11,224 bases of DNA. Origin: Pseudomonadota bacterium. GTDB taxonomy: Bacteria > Pseudomonadota > Alphaproteobacteria > UBA1280 > UBA12223. The translations under genes were made by a program, and so were the position numbers. The notes under the pieces were generated by a model. That model saw only the letters and a list, made by a program, of their open reading frames with translations. It was not told where the DNA came from and ran no database searches. Location of the stretch: contig PTJW01000023.1 of the NCBI GenBank assembly GCA_002937495.1, positions 1 through 11,224 on the forward strand, read 5' to 3'. Each line of letters opens with the position of its first letter. Within the stretch, counting starts at the first letter, position 1. Of this stretch, positions 4,817 through 11,224 are shown in pieces.

Positions 4817-6178
4817 ATGCAAAATAAGAAAAATATTATTATCATCGGTACAGGTGAAATAGGTATGAATATTGCTTCTAGGTTATTAAGCCAAGGGCAT
4901 AATGTATCTGTTATTGAAAAAGATAAAAAGCAATTAGATAACTTAGCTAATAATTTTGATGTTAAGGCTATTCATGGTAATGGTTGCTTACCTAAAAACT
5001 TAAAAGAAGCAGGTGCAGAAAGTGCAGATATTTTAATTGCCCTATCAAATATTGATGAGGTAAATATGGTTTCATGCCAAGTAGCTTACTCTTTATTTGA
5101 TATTAAACTTAGAATGGCCAGAATTTATAACCATGATTATTTAGAAGATGACTGTAAAGACCTTTTTAATGATGAAGATTTACCGGTAGATTATATTATT
5201 TCTCCTGAAAAACAAGTTGCAGATAGATTATTACAAACTTTAAGTATTCCAAAAGCCTTAGAAGCTGTTTATTTTGCAGGAAAAAACCATGTGCTATTCT
5301 CATTAAAGTTAACAAAAGAGTTTAAATACTTTAATACAACAATTGAAAAATTAGCAGGTAAGCTACCTTATAGTTTTAAAACAATGCTTATTTCAAGAGA
5401 TAATAGAACTATTGTACCTACAAAAAATGATCATTTTGAACAAAATGATATTGTGTATTTTTTACTTAATACAAAAGATATAGAAGAGTTTATTAGCTCA
5501 TTAGGTTTTATTTATTCAAAACTTAAAAATATTTTAATTATTGGTGGTGGTAATACTGGCTATGCTATTGCTAAAGACTTAGAAAAACAAAAATGCAACA
5601 TTAAAGTTATTGAAAAAGACACTCATAGGTCAAGCTTTTTAGCAGAAAGTTTAGTTAACTCAACAGTTATTAATGCTGATGCAATGAGCTTTAGAAACTT
5701 AGATGAAGCAAATATTGCAAATATGGATATTGTTTTAAACTTAACAGACTCAGATGAAGTTAATTCTTTATGTTCAATGTACGAGCATCAAGTAGGGGTA
5801 GAAAATATCTATACATTAATTAAAAATAACTTACTGGGTGATTTAACTCATAATATGCATTATGCAAAAGTTATTACTCCTAGAAATATCACAGCATCTA
5901 AAATTTTAAGGTATGTAAGAAACTCAAAAATTTATAACTTATATAATATTGAAAATGACTCTGCTGAAGTTATGGAAGTTAAAATTAGTAAAACTAGCCC
6001 ATTAATTGGTATGAGCATTGAACAATTTAATAAACAAACAGACTGTAAAATTGGTGCAATTGTTAACCCAAAAGGTATTAATTATGACTCATCATCAATT
6101 ATTCATGCTGATGATAGAATTATTGTAGTAGTTTTAAAAGACTCATTAAAAGACTTTTATAATTTAATTGAAAAATAA
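4817..6178 (+). CDS. trkA: Trk system potassium uptake regulatory protein TrkA
   Basis: 453 residues, the usual length of about 455. TrkA is the peripheral cytoplasmic subunit that gates the TrkH channel in response to nucleotides. It is a tandem duplication of RCK modules. The first Rossmann domain has GTGEIG (11-16) with the strand-end acidic residue Glu34. The second has GGGNTG (243-248) with Glu266. A TrkA-C domain follows each (about 145-230 and 375-453). I see no convincing Shine-Dalgarno before the ATG, only an A/T-rich stretch, but the start fits the conserved first strand. trkH begins 12 nt after the stop, so the pair is an operon. In many Alphaproteobacteria trkA follows ntrX; here the pilin cassettes and a terminator lie upstream instead. 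Confidence 0.96.
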   Translation: MQNKKNIIIIGTGEIGMNIASRLLSQGHNVSVIEKDKKQLDNLANNFDVKAIHGNGCLPKNLKEAGAESADILIALSNIDEVNMVSCQVAYSLFDIKLRMARIYNHDYLEDDCKDLFNDEDLPVDYIISPEKQVADRLLQTLSIPKALEAVYFAGKNHVLFSLKLTKEFKYFNTTIEKLAGKLPYSFKTMLISRDNRTIVPTKNDHFEQNDIVYFLLNTKDIEEFISSLGFIYSKLKNILIIGGGNTGYAIAKDLEKQKCNIKVIEKDTHRSSFLAESLVNSTVINADAMSFRNLDEANIANMDIVLNLTDSDEVNSLCSMYEHQVGVENIYTLIKNNLLGDLTHNMHYAKVITPRNITASKILRYVRNSKIYNLYNIENDSAEVMEVKISKTSPLIGMSIEQFNKQTDCKIGAIVNPKGINYDSSSIIHADDRIIVVVLKDSLKDFYNLIEK

Positions 6179-6190
6179 GGTTTATAAATA

Positions 6191-7645
6191 ATGAATGTAT
6201 CTGTATGTTTTTATATATTTGGTATTTTACTGCTATTTTTTAGTTCAGTAGTTTTTGCCTCTGGTTTTGTGGGCTTAGCATATGCTGACTCTAGCTATCA
6301 TATTTTCTTTATTATTGGTATTATTCTAGCATTTTTTGCAGCAATTTTGGCATTTTCTCAAAAACCAGATAATTTAAAGCTAACAAGTAAGCAAGGTTTT
6401 TTAATTACCGTTATGACATGGCTTGGTTTAAGTTTTGCAGGTTCTTTACCTTTGTACTTTAGTATTGAAAATATTAGTTTTATGGATGCATGGTTTGAGT
6501 CTGTTTCTGCCATTACTACAACAGGTGCAACAGTTCTGTCAGGCTTAGAGCATTTAGATAAATCTGTTCAGTTTTGGAGAATGATTTTACAGTGGCTTGG
6601 TGGTATGGGTATTTTAGTATTAGCCGTAGCTGTTCTACCATTTTTAGGTATTGGTGGTATGAAGTTATATAAAAATGAATTGCCAGGTGTTTCTAAAGAT
6701 AAGCTTCAACCTCGTATTGCTGAAACAGCAAAGGTTTTATGGGGTATTTATCTATTTTTAACAGTTTTATTTGCATTATTATATTATTTGTTTGGTATGA
6801 ATTTGTTTGATGCAATAACACATTCATTTACTACAATTGCAACAAGTGGATTTTCAAATTATGATGCATCATTTGGTTTCTTCAATAATCCGACTTTAGA
6901 GTATATTGCAATTTTTGGTATGGCAATTTGTGGTATTAACTTTACATTACACTATTTATTAATTAGTAAAGGTAATTTTAAAAATTACTTTAAAAGTGAA
7001 GAACTTAAGTTCTTTATTGCCGTTCTTGTTATAGCAGTTGCTATGGTATATTTTATTAGAGTTGTAACTGGTGAAGTAGCAGGTGAATATATGATGCACT
7101 TTAGGCATACATTATTCAATATTACATCATTATTAACAACAACAGGTTATGCAGTTAGTGACTATGATCAATGGCATGAAGTATCGCCAATGATTGTGTT
7201 AATTCTAATGTTTGTTGGTGGTTGCTCAGGTTCTACAACTGGTGGGATGAAAGCTTTAAGAATGCTTGTTGCAAGTAAACAAGGTATTAGAGAATTAAAG
7301 AAATTATTAACTCCAAATATTATTTCATACATTAAATTAGATAATAAAACTATTGATTTAGAGATAATAAAGTCTATTTTTGGATTTATTGGATTATTTG
7401 TCTTGACTTTTTGTGTTTTATCTATAATATTGAGCGCTTGCGGATTGGATTTTAAAACTGCCATATCTGCTGCAGCAGCAACATTAACAAATGCTGGACC
7501 TGGACTTGGTGAGGTTGGACCAGCTAGTAACTACGGTTCATTACCAGATTTTTCAAAACTAATTTTAAGCATTTCAATGCTATTAGGTCGTCTGGAAATT
7601 TTTACATTTGTTGTTATATTGCTGCCTAGTTTTTGGCGAAAATAA
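6191..7645 (+). CDS. trkH: Trk system potassium uptake protein TrkH
   Basis: 484 residues, full length. This inner-membrane K+ translocating subunit has four membrane-pore-membrane repeats. The four pore-loop filter segments are all visible: TTTGATV (109-115), TIATSGFSN (215-223), LTTTGYA (315-321) and TNAGPG (433-438). The conserved GGCSGSTTGGMKALRM stretch (343-358), near the intramembrane gate, and the C-terminal GRLEIFTFVVIL are present. AAGG (6177-6180) overlaps the trkA stop and precedes the ATG by 10 nt. It is co-transcribed with trkA. No good terminator follows, so transcripts may run on towards hfq. Confidence 0.97.
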   Translation: MNVSVCFYIFGILLLFFSSVVFASGFVGLAYADSSYHIFFIIGIILAFFAAILAFSQKPDNLKLTSKQGFLITVMTWLGLSFAGSLPLYFSIENISFMDAWFESVSAITTTGATVLSGLEHLDKSVQFWRMILQWLGGMGILVLAVAVLPFLGIGGMKLYKNELPGVSKDKLQPRIAETAKVLWGIYLFLTVLFALLYYLFGMNLFDAITHSFTTIATSGFSNYDASFGFFNNPTLEYIAIFGMAICGINFTLHYLLISKGNFKNYFKSEELKFFIAVLVIAVAMVYFIRVVTGEVAGEYMMHFRHTLFNITSLLTTTGYAVSDYDQWHEVSPMIVLILMFVGGCSGSTTGGMKALRMLVASKQGIRELKKLLTPNIISYIKLDNKTIDLEIIKSIFGFIGLFVLTFCVLSIILSACGLDFKTAISAAAATLTNAGPGLGEVGPASNYGSLPDFSKLILSISMLLGRLEIFTFVVILLPSFWRK

Positions 7646-7717
7646 ATAGTGTGTCTTTATAGATACTCTATATGTATAAAAAGAATAATTTAGCCTTTAT
7701 TAAAAGTTTGCAATTTA

Positions 7718-7793
7718 GAAAATTAACTGATACAATTATAGTAATAATAATTGTCAAGAATCTTGTTGTCTGTTTAGATTAGAGTTAATTTTC
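7718..7793. promoter_or_regulatory. Nested inverted repeats in the trkH-hfq spacer, candidate hfq promoter/leader
   Basis: The 229-bp spacer holds a perfect 11-bp inverted repeat (7718-7728 with 7783-7793). It encloses ACAATTAT/ATAATTGT (7732-7739 with 7747-7754) and the short palindrome CAAGA-A-TCTTG (7755-7765). A possible promoter, TTGTCA (7751-7756), 18-nt spacer, TAGATT (7775-7780), sits inside. This could be an operator or a folded leader. An A/T-rich region makes some palindromes likely by chance, although an 11-bp perfect pair is less so. Confidence 0.4.
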
Positions 7794-7841
7794 AGAAATT
7801 ATATCTTTTAGTCTGGGCTATAAAACAACAAATAAAAAAAA

Positions 7842-7864
7842 TAAAAATAAAAATAAAAATAAAA
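7842..7864 (+). repeat. TAAAAA hexamer tract abutting the hfq ribosome-binding site
   Basis: Three full TAAAAA units and a partial fourth, preceded by an eight-A run, end directly at the hfq Shine-Dalgarno AAAGGTG (7862-7868). The tract would give an unstructured, A-rich leader immediately upstream of the start codon. Confidence 0.6.
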
Positions 7865-7874
7865 GGTGAATTAA

Positions 7875-8126
7875 ATGACAAGTAAAAATAATCCAGTGCA
7901 TGACGCGTTTTTCGCAGAAGTACTTAATTCAAGAGAAGAAGTAACTATCTTCTTAGTTAACGGTGTAAAACTACAAGGTTACTTATCATGGTTTGATAAG
8001 GAAAGCCTAATGCTAACACGCGACGGTATCACTCAGCTTGTATACGTACATGCTATTTCAACAGTAATGCCTACAGTTCCATTAGATCTACCTTCAGTAT
8101 TACCAGAAAATATCGGGAATAAATAA
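7875..8126 (+). CDS. hfq: RNA chaperone Hfq, divergent proximal face
   Basis: 83 residues. Hfq forms a hexameric Sm ring that pairs small RNAs with mRNAs. Sm1 (V-T-I-F-L-V-N-G-V-K-L-Q-G, 23-35) and Sm2 (Y-V-H-A-I-S-T-V, 57-64) are clear. Distal-face residues are kept: Phe26 for Tyr25 of E. coli, Gly30 and Lys32. Several residues that bind 3' U-tails on the proximal face are changed: Q8 to His9, Q41 to Lys42, F42 to Glu43 and K56 to Val58. The neighbouring His57 is retained as His59. Of the rim patch R16-R17-R19, only the last arginine remains (Leu17, Asn18, Arg20). Shine-Dalgarno AAAGGTG lies 6 nt before the ATG. hflX starts 2 nt after the stop. Ortholog identity is secure; unaltered sRNA-binding function is not. 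Confidence 0.96.
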   Translation: MTSKNNPVHDAFFAEVLNSREEVTIFLVNGVKLQGYLSWFDKESLMLTRDGITQLVYVHAISTVMPTVPLDLPSVLPENIGNK

Positions 8127-8128
8127 TA

Positions 8129-9427
8129 TTGTCTGAGATTGAACAAAATACAGATATGCAAAAAATTAGTGTTGTGCAATTAGAATTTGCACAACACTTT
8201 TTGCATTCTAAAAACAAACATAAATTATCATTACGATCAAGCCAAGAAAATTTAGATGAAGCTATTAACCTTGTACAGGCATTAAACTTTGATGTAGCTC
8301 ATTCTACAGTTGTACCAATTAAAAAGGTTTCTGCTAGAACAGTTTTAGGAAAAGGTAAGGTTGAAGAGTTAAAACAAATCTTAGAATCTCAAGATATTGA
8401 AATTATTTTTATTAACTATCAACTATCACCAACAAACCAAAGAAACTTAGAGCTAGACTTAGGTGTAAAGGTTATTGATAGAACAGGCCTTATTCTAGAA
8501 ATTTTCTCAGATAGAGCTAAAACAAGATCTGGTCGTTTACAAGTAGATTTAGCTCGAACATTATACGAGCAATCTAGACTTGTTAGAACATGGACCCACT
8601 TAGAGCGTCAACGAGGTGGCTTAGGTAAAACAGGTGGCCCTGGTGAAAGACAAATTGAACTTGATAGACGTATTTTAAGAAATAAGATTTCAACATTAAA
8701 AAAACAACTTGAAGAAGTTGAGAAAACAAGATTACAGCATTCTAAAAAGCGTAGAGATACTGACACAAAAGTAGTTAGCTTAGTAGGCTATACTAACGCT
8801 GGTAAATCTACACTGTTTAATGCCTTAACAAATGCTGGTACATTAAGCAAAGATATGCTTTTTGCAACATTAGATCCTCTAATGAGAAAGCTGGTATTAC
8901 CTTGTGGTCAAACTATTGTATTATCTGATACAGTTGGTTTTATCTCAGATTTACCTCATGAGCTTGTAGAGTCATTTAAATCAACTTTACAAGAGGTTTT
9001 AGATTCTGACTTACTTTTACATATTCAAGATGTTTCATCATCTCAGCATGTACAAGAAAAGCAAGATGTTATTGAGGTTTTAAATTCAATAGATGCAGGT
9101 AAAATTAAAACTATTAATGTTTTAAATAAAGTTGATTTAGTTGATACTCCTGTAGATAAAATTTTAGATGAAGGTTCTAAGGTTTCAGCAGTAACAGGTT
9201 ATGGTATTGATGAACTATTAGCTCAAATTGAACAATCATTAAATTTAAGTTATAAAAAGTATGATATCTGTGTAACAGTAGATGATACAGAAACTCTTAA
9301 CTACTTGTATAAACACGGTAAAAGTGTTAACATTTTAGAAAGTAAAGAAAACTCAAATGTTTATAACATTGAAGTAGAGTTAAAAAAAGAGAATTATAAC
9401 TACTATTTAAAGAATCTAAAGAAATGA
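8129..9427 (+). CDS. hflX: GTPase HflX, ribosome-associated
   Basis: 432 residues. HflX binds the 50S subunit and splits stalled or stressed ribosomes, using ATP/GTP. An N-terminal HflX domain (about 15-160, with G-K-G-K-V-E-E-L at 74-81) leads to the glycine-rich linker GGLGKTGGPGE (163-173), a helical coil (180-210) and the G domain. The G domain shows G1 GYTNAGKST (220-228), G3 DTVGF (267-271), G4 NKVD (333-336) and G5 SAVTGYG (353-359). The chosen start is TTG at 8129, 2 nt after the hfq stop, with GGGA (8115-8118) at suitable distance inside hfq. The next in-frame ATG (8156) lacks a Shine-Dalgarno and would remove nine residues. It is translationally coupled to hfq, and its stop overlaps the next gene. 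Confidence 0.96.
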   Translation: MSEIEQNTDMQKISVVQLEFAQHFLHSKNKHKLSLRSSQENLDEAINLVQALNFDVAHSTVVPIKKVSARTVLGKGKVEELKQILESQDIEIIFINYQLSPTNQRNLELDLGVKVIDRTGLILEIFSDRAKTRSGRLQVDLARTLYEQSRLVRTWTHLERQRGGLGKTGGPGERQIELDRRILRNKISTLKKQLEEVEKTRLQHSKKRRDTDTKVVSLVGYTNAGKSTLFNALTNAGTLSKDMLFATLDPLMRKLVLPCGQTIVLSDTVGFISDLPHELVESFKSTLQEVLDSDLLLHIQDVSSSQHVQEKQDVIEVLNSIDAGKIKTINVLNKVDLVDTPVDKILDEGSKVSAVTGYGIDELLAQIEQSLNLSYKKYDICVTVDDTETLNYLYKHGKSVNILESKENSNVYNIEVELKKENYNYYLKNLKK

Positions 9428-10188
9428 TGAAAAAACTATTAGCAGTATTATTTATTTTATTTGCAACAGTTCCAGCTTTTGCAGAAAGTTATATTAATGA
9501 TATTAAATTTATGGGTGAAACACCAATAGATGTTGAACGTCCATTATTTAATGTTGATTATACTACCTTACACTCAAAGTCATTAAAAGATGCAACAGGA
9601 GATGTTTATTTTGAAGGTGGCTTAAGATATTACTACGGTTACTCAAAGCGTTTAGATGTGCCTTATTATAAAGATTATACAGCAGCAGCTAAATGGTTTT
9701 ATGAGGCGGGTATGAAAAACCACAAGCTAGCAGCATATTATTTGGGTAATATGTATACTGAAGGTAAAGGTGTTCCGTTAGATAATAAAACTGCAGTATG
9801 GTGGTATAATAAATCTAGAGAATTAGGTTTTTCAACAGCAACATTTGCTTTAGCTAATTTATATACAAAGCTTTACTTTAATGAAAATAAAGCATCATTT
9901 AAAGGTATTTATCTGAAAGAGGCAAAAGCACTTTATGAATCATTACTATCTGATAATAACCCACATGCTTACTATAACTTAGCAGTATTAAAGTTAAAAA
10001 CAGAAAAAATGACAAGGTTTGTTCAAAAAGATATAAATAATTTATTATTAGCTTCATTTAATGAATTTATTGTTAGAGCTAAAAGAATGGAATGTTACGA
10101 AATTCTTAAAATTATGAGATACCTAAAGTTAGATGGTTACCAATATGCTGAAAAGCTATTTAACGAAAACTTTAGAAATAACTATTAA
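9424..10188 (+). CDS. Secreted Sel1-repeat (TPR-like) protein
   Basis: 254 residues. The N-terminus MMKKLLAVLF...VPAFA-ES is a classic signal peptide with an A-F-A cleavage site near residue 20, so the protein is probably periplasmic; there is no lipobox cysteine. At least two Sel1-type helical repeats follow (about 63-99 and 100-135), with A-A-K-W-F-Y-E-A-G, A-A-Y-Y-L-G-N-M-Y-x-E-G-K-G-V and A-V-W-W-Y-N-K-S-R-E-L-G. Weaker repeats run to about 200. Sel1 repeats mediate protein contacts, often in envelope or signalling complexes; a specific partner cannot be read here. The ATG overlaps the hflX stop by 4 nt, with a second ATG directly after it. It is thus the last gene of hfq-hflX, closed by the terminator at 10193. 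Confidence 0.85.
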   Translation: MMKKLLAVLFILFATVPAFAESYINDIKFMGETPIDVERPLFNVDYTTLHSKSLKDATGDVYFEGGLRYYYGYSKRLDVPYYKDYTAAAKWFYEAGMKNHKLAAYYLGNMYTEGKGVPLDNKTAVWWYNKSRELGFSTATFALANLYTKLYFNENKASFKGIYLKEAKALYESLLSDNNPHAYYNLAVLKLKTEKMTRFVQKDINNLLLASFNEFIVRAKRMECYEILKIMRYLKLDGYQYAEKLFNENFRNNY

Positions 10189-10192
10189 AACA

Positions 10193-10216
10193 AAAAGCCC
10201 CAGAATTGGGGCTTTT
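10193..10216. terminator. Bidirectional Rho-independent terminator
   Basis: Perfect arms AAAAGCCCC (10193-10201) and GGGGCTTTT (10208-10216) with a 6-nt loop. T-runs on both strands let it end the hfq-hflX-Sel1 transcript and the converging minus-strand gene at 10219-10482. Confidence 0.9.
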
Positions 10217-10218
10217 AA

Positions 10219-10482
10219 TTATTCTACAATTAAGTAGTTATATTTTGTCGCAAATAAAAGTATTGAACTTGCAGAGCTATACACAATAATAGCAAATGTT
10301 AAACTAAGTGCAATAGGGGCCTGTGAGCAGTTTATTACTCGTTTTAAGCCATTGTATAAAATATATACAAAAAATGCAGCTAGGCATGTAAATAACATGC
10401 CTGATAAAACAAAATATTCAAATGTTATCGTGTATTTCATACTGCTAGAAATTTCTTTAAGAAAAACTATTATAAAATCCAT
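10219..10482 (-). CDS. Small two-helix membrane protein
   Basis: 87 residues, not recognised. A short N-terminal amphipathic stretch (MDFIIVFLKEISSS) is followed by two predicted membrane helices (about 23-44 and 57-79). A short basic loop with Lys-Arg between them puts the loop in the cytoplasm and both ends outside. There is no clear Shine-Dalgarno; Met15 is an alternative start. It is framed by its own terminator (10193-10216) and a candidate promoter (10497-10525), which supports a real gene. Topology and length resemble the next minus-strand ORF (10582-10818), and the two may be distant paralogues. Confidence 0.5.
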   Translation of the reverse strand: MDFIIVFLKEISSSMKYTITFEYFVLSGMLFTCLAAFFVYILYNGLKRVINCSQAPIALSLTFAIIVYSSASSILLFATKYNYLIVE

Positions 10483-10496
10483 ATTCTATAAAATAT

Positions 10497-10528
10497 ATTG
10501 TAAGTTAAAAGATGAAGTGTCTTAACTT
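10497..10528 (-). promoter_or_regulatory. Candidate promoter with overlapping inverted repeat
   Basis: On the minus strand, -35 TTAAGA (plus 10525-10520), 17-nt spacer, -10 TACAAT (plus 10502-10497). A perfect inverted repeat, AAGTTAA (10502-10508) and TTAACTT (10522-10528), spans from the -10 to the -35, as an operator would. It lies 15 nt before the ATG of the gene ending at 10219. Confidence 0.4.
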
Positions 10529-10550
10529 TATATATATGTTTATAAATACA

Positions 10551-10580
10551 AAAAATAGCCTTCATTTGAAGGCTATTTTT
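10551..10580. terminator. Rho-independent terminator, T-run on both strands
   Basis: A perfect 13-bp hairpin: arms 10551-10563 and 10568-10580, 4-nt loop, with A/T runs on both sides. On the minus strand it lies 2 nt beyond the stop of the small membrane protein at 10582-10818, its likely client. Confidence 0.85.
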
Positions 10581-10581
10581 T

Positions 10582-10818
10582 TTAAATTATTGGTAAGCTA
10601 AATGATGATAGAATACCAAAAAATAAACCACAATAACAAAAGCTAACACCTAATACAAAAAGTTTAAAAGCCTTGTTATCTGAAGATAAAAACATATATA
10701 AATTTATAGATATTAAGAAGCAAATGCTAAGTGCCATTAGCCCTAAATCGTATAAATTTAAAGTAATATCAAAAAAATCGTTAATATTATTTAGAATAGA
10801 TAATAAAAAAAGTTGCAT
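10582..10818 (-). CDS. Small two-helix membrane protein
   Basis: 78 residues, not recognised. An N-terminal amphipathic stretch (MQLFLLSILNNINDFFDITL) is followed by two hydrophobic helices (about 24-44 and 51-73) separated by a short S-S-D-N-K loop. The spacing resembles that of the 87-residue ORF at 10219-10482, but the residue match is weak. It has a private terminator at 10551-10580. A TATAAT on the minus strand lies only a few bases before the ATG, too close for a normal leader, and no convincing ribosome-binding site is visible. The 146 bp between its start and the HPt gene's stop hold only the HPt terminator. Confidence 0.45.
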   Translation of the reverse strand: MQLFLLSILNNINDFFDITLNLYDLGLMALSICFLISINLYMFLSSDNKAFKLFVLGVSFCYCGLFFGILSSFSLPII

Positions 10819-10925
10819 TATTATAGTTTAATGTTGTTTTAAAAGTAATAGATTGGTGAGCTGTAGGTATAGCAAAATTATACAGAAATGTAAATATATA
10901 AAAATATCTAAACTTTAACAATGTC

Positions 10926-10957
10926 AAAAAAAACAAGCCTTATATTTAAAGACTTGT
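10926..10957 (-). terminator. Rho-independent terminator after the HPt gene
   Basis: On the minus strand, ACAAGTCTT (plus 10957-10949) pairs with AAGGCTTGT (plus 10941-10933) with one G-U pair, then a T-run (plus 10932-10926). It starts 7 nt after the stop codon at 10965. Confidence 0.75.
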
Positions 10958-10964
10958 TATAAAA

Positions 10965-11224
10965 TTATCTGTGTTCTTCTAGTTCTTGTAATGTAAGTTG
11001 AAATATTTGCTCTATTTCATCAACCTGTTCTAGATATTCCTTTGTATTTTCTGCATTAAGTAAGTGAATTACACTTTCAACCTCGCTAGATTTTTTCATT
11101 AATTTTTCAGCACCAAAGTTTGCGGCACTTCCTTTAATTGTGTGTAAAATATCTTTACTTTTTTGGCCGTTATTTTCTTTAATGTTTTCAACTAATTCAT
11201 TTAATAGTTTAACAGTAGAAGATT
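10965..11224 (-). CDS. HPt (histidine phosphotransfer) domain protein, N-terminus beyond window
   Basis: An open minus-strand frame enters at the window edge and ends in TAA at 10967-10965, giving the last 85 residues. It contains L-H-T-I-K-G-S-A-A-N-F-G-A followed by L-x-x-x-x-x-x-V-E, the HPt signature. The phosphorylatable histidine codon is at plus 11144-11142. HPt domains relay phosphate between receiver domains in multistep phosphorelays in the cytoplasm. The acidic C-terminal helix (VDEIEQIFQLTLQELEEH) completes the four-helix bundle. Whether this is a stand-alone HPt protein or the end of a hybrid kinase cannot be told, because the rest lies outside. No kinase or receiver gene is visible within the window. 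Confidence 0.85.
   Translation of the reverse strand, partial: SSTVKLLNELVENIKENNGQKSKDILHTIKGSAANFGAEKLMKKSSEVESVIHLLNAENTKEYLEQVDEIEQIFQLTLQELEEHR

Noticed and set aside
7168..7464. 98-codon ORF antisense to trkH
   Set aside because: Composition is that of a reverse-read membrane protein; trkH on the other strand shows all family motifs.
10819..10924. Additional small gene or small RNA
   Set aside because: No ORF with a start signal, and only weak A/T-rich promoter-like strings; nothing firm enough to report.

Overview
The window looks like chromosomal DNA of an AT-rich, probably uncultured alphaproteobacterium. The strongest clue is the run trkA-trkH-hfq-hflX, which resembles the potassium-uptake/Hfq/HflX neighbourhood common in Alphaproteobacteria. 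Most genes use AGA for arginine, and transcription units end in clear hairpin-plus-T-run terminators. No mobile-element gene is visible. A host-associated (gut) lineage is my guess from the base composition, not something the sequence proves.

Layout. 1-749: 3' end of an RNase R-like exoribonuclease whose codon use differs from the rest. 863-1411: a membrane-anchored protein with a degenerate Mrr/restriction-endonuclease-like domain and its own promoter and terminator. 1473-1879: a minus-strand tRNA-Ser(TGA) with a strong promoter, followed in its direction of transcription by two identical 118-bp units. Each unit carries the tRNA 3' end, CCA and terminator, but its T-loop is split by 28 nt and the rest of the tRNA is replaced. 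2056-3009: accA. 3048-4701: two tandem cassettes, each a 74-codon RyR-like ORF overlapping a pilin-like gene. The first 344 bp of the cassettes are nearly identical, then the pilin tails diverge abruptly. 4817-7645: trkA-trkH. 7875-10188: hfq-hflX-Sel1-repeat gene, tightly packed. 10219-11224, minus strand: two small two-helix membrane proteins and the C-terminal part of a histidine-phosphotransfer (HPt) protein.

How the genes relate. TrkA and TrkH form the gated K+ uptake system. Hfq and HflX act in post-transcriptional control and ribosome rescue, and RNase R in RNA decay. AccA supplies half of the acetyl-CoA carboxyltransferase for fatty-acid synthesis. The pilin cassettes look like accessory, surface-exposed and variable genes inserted between housekeeping genes.

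The most unusual signals are the mosaic RyR-pilin cassettes, the tRNA-Ser-derived tandem units, and an Hfq that keeps its distal face but has lost several proximal-pocket and rim residues.
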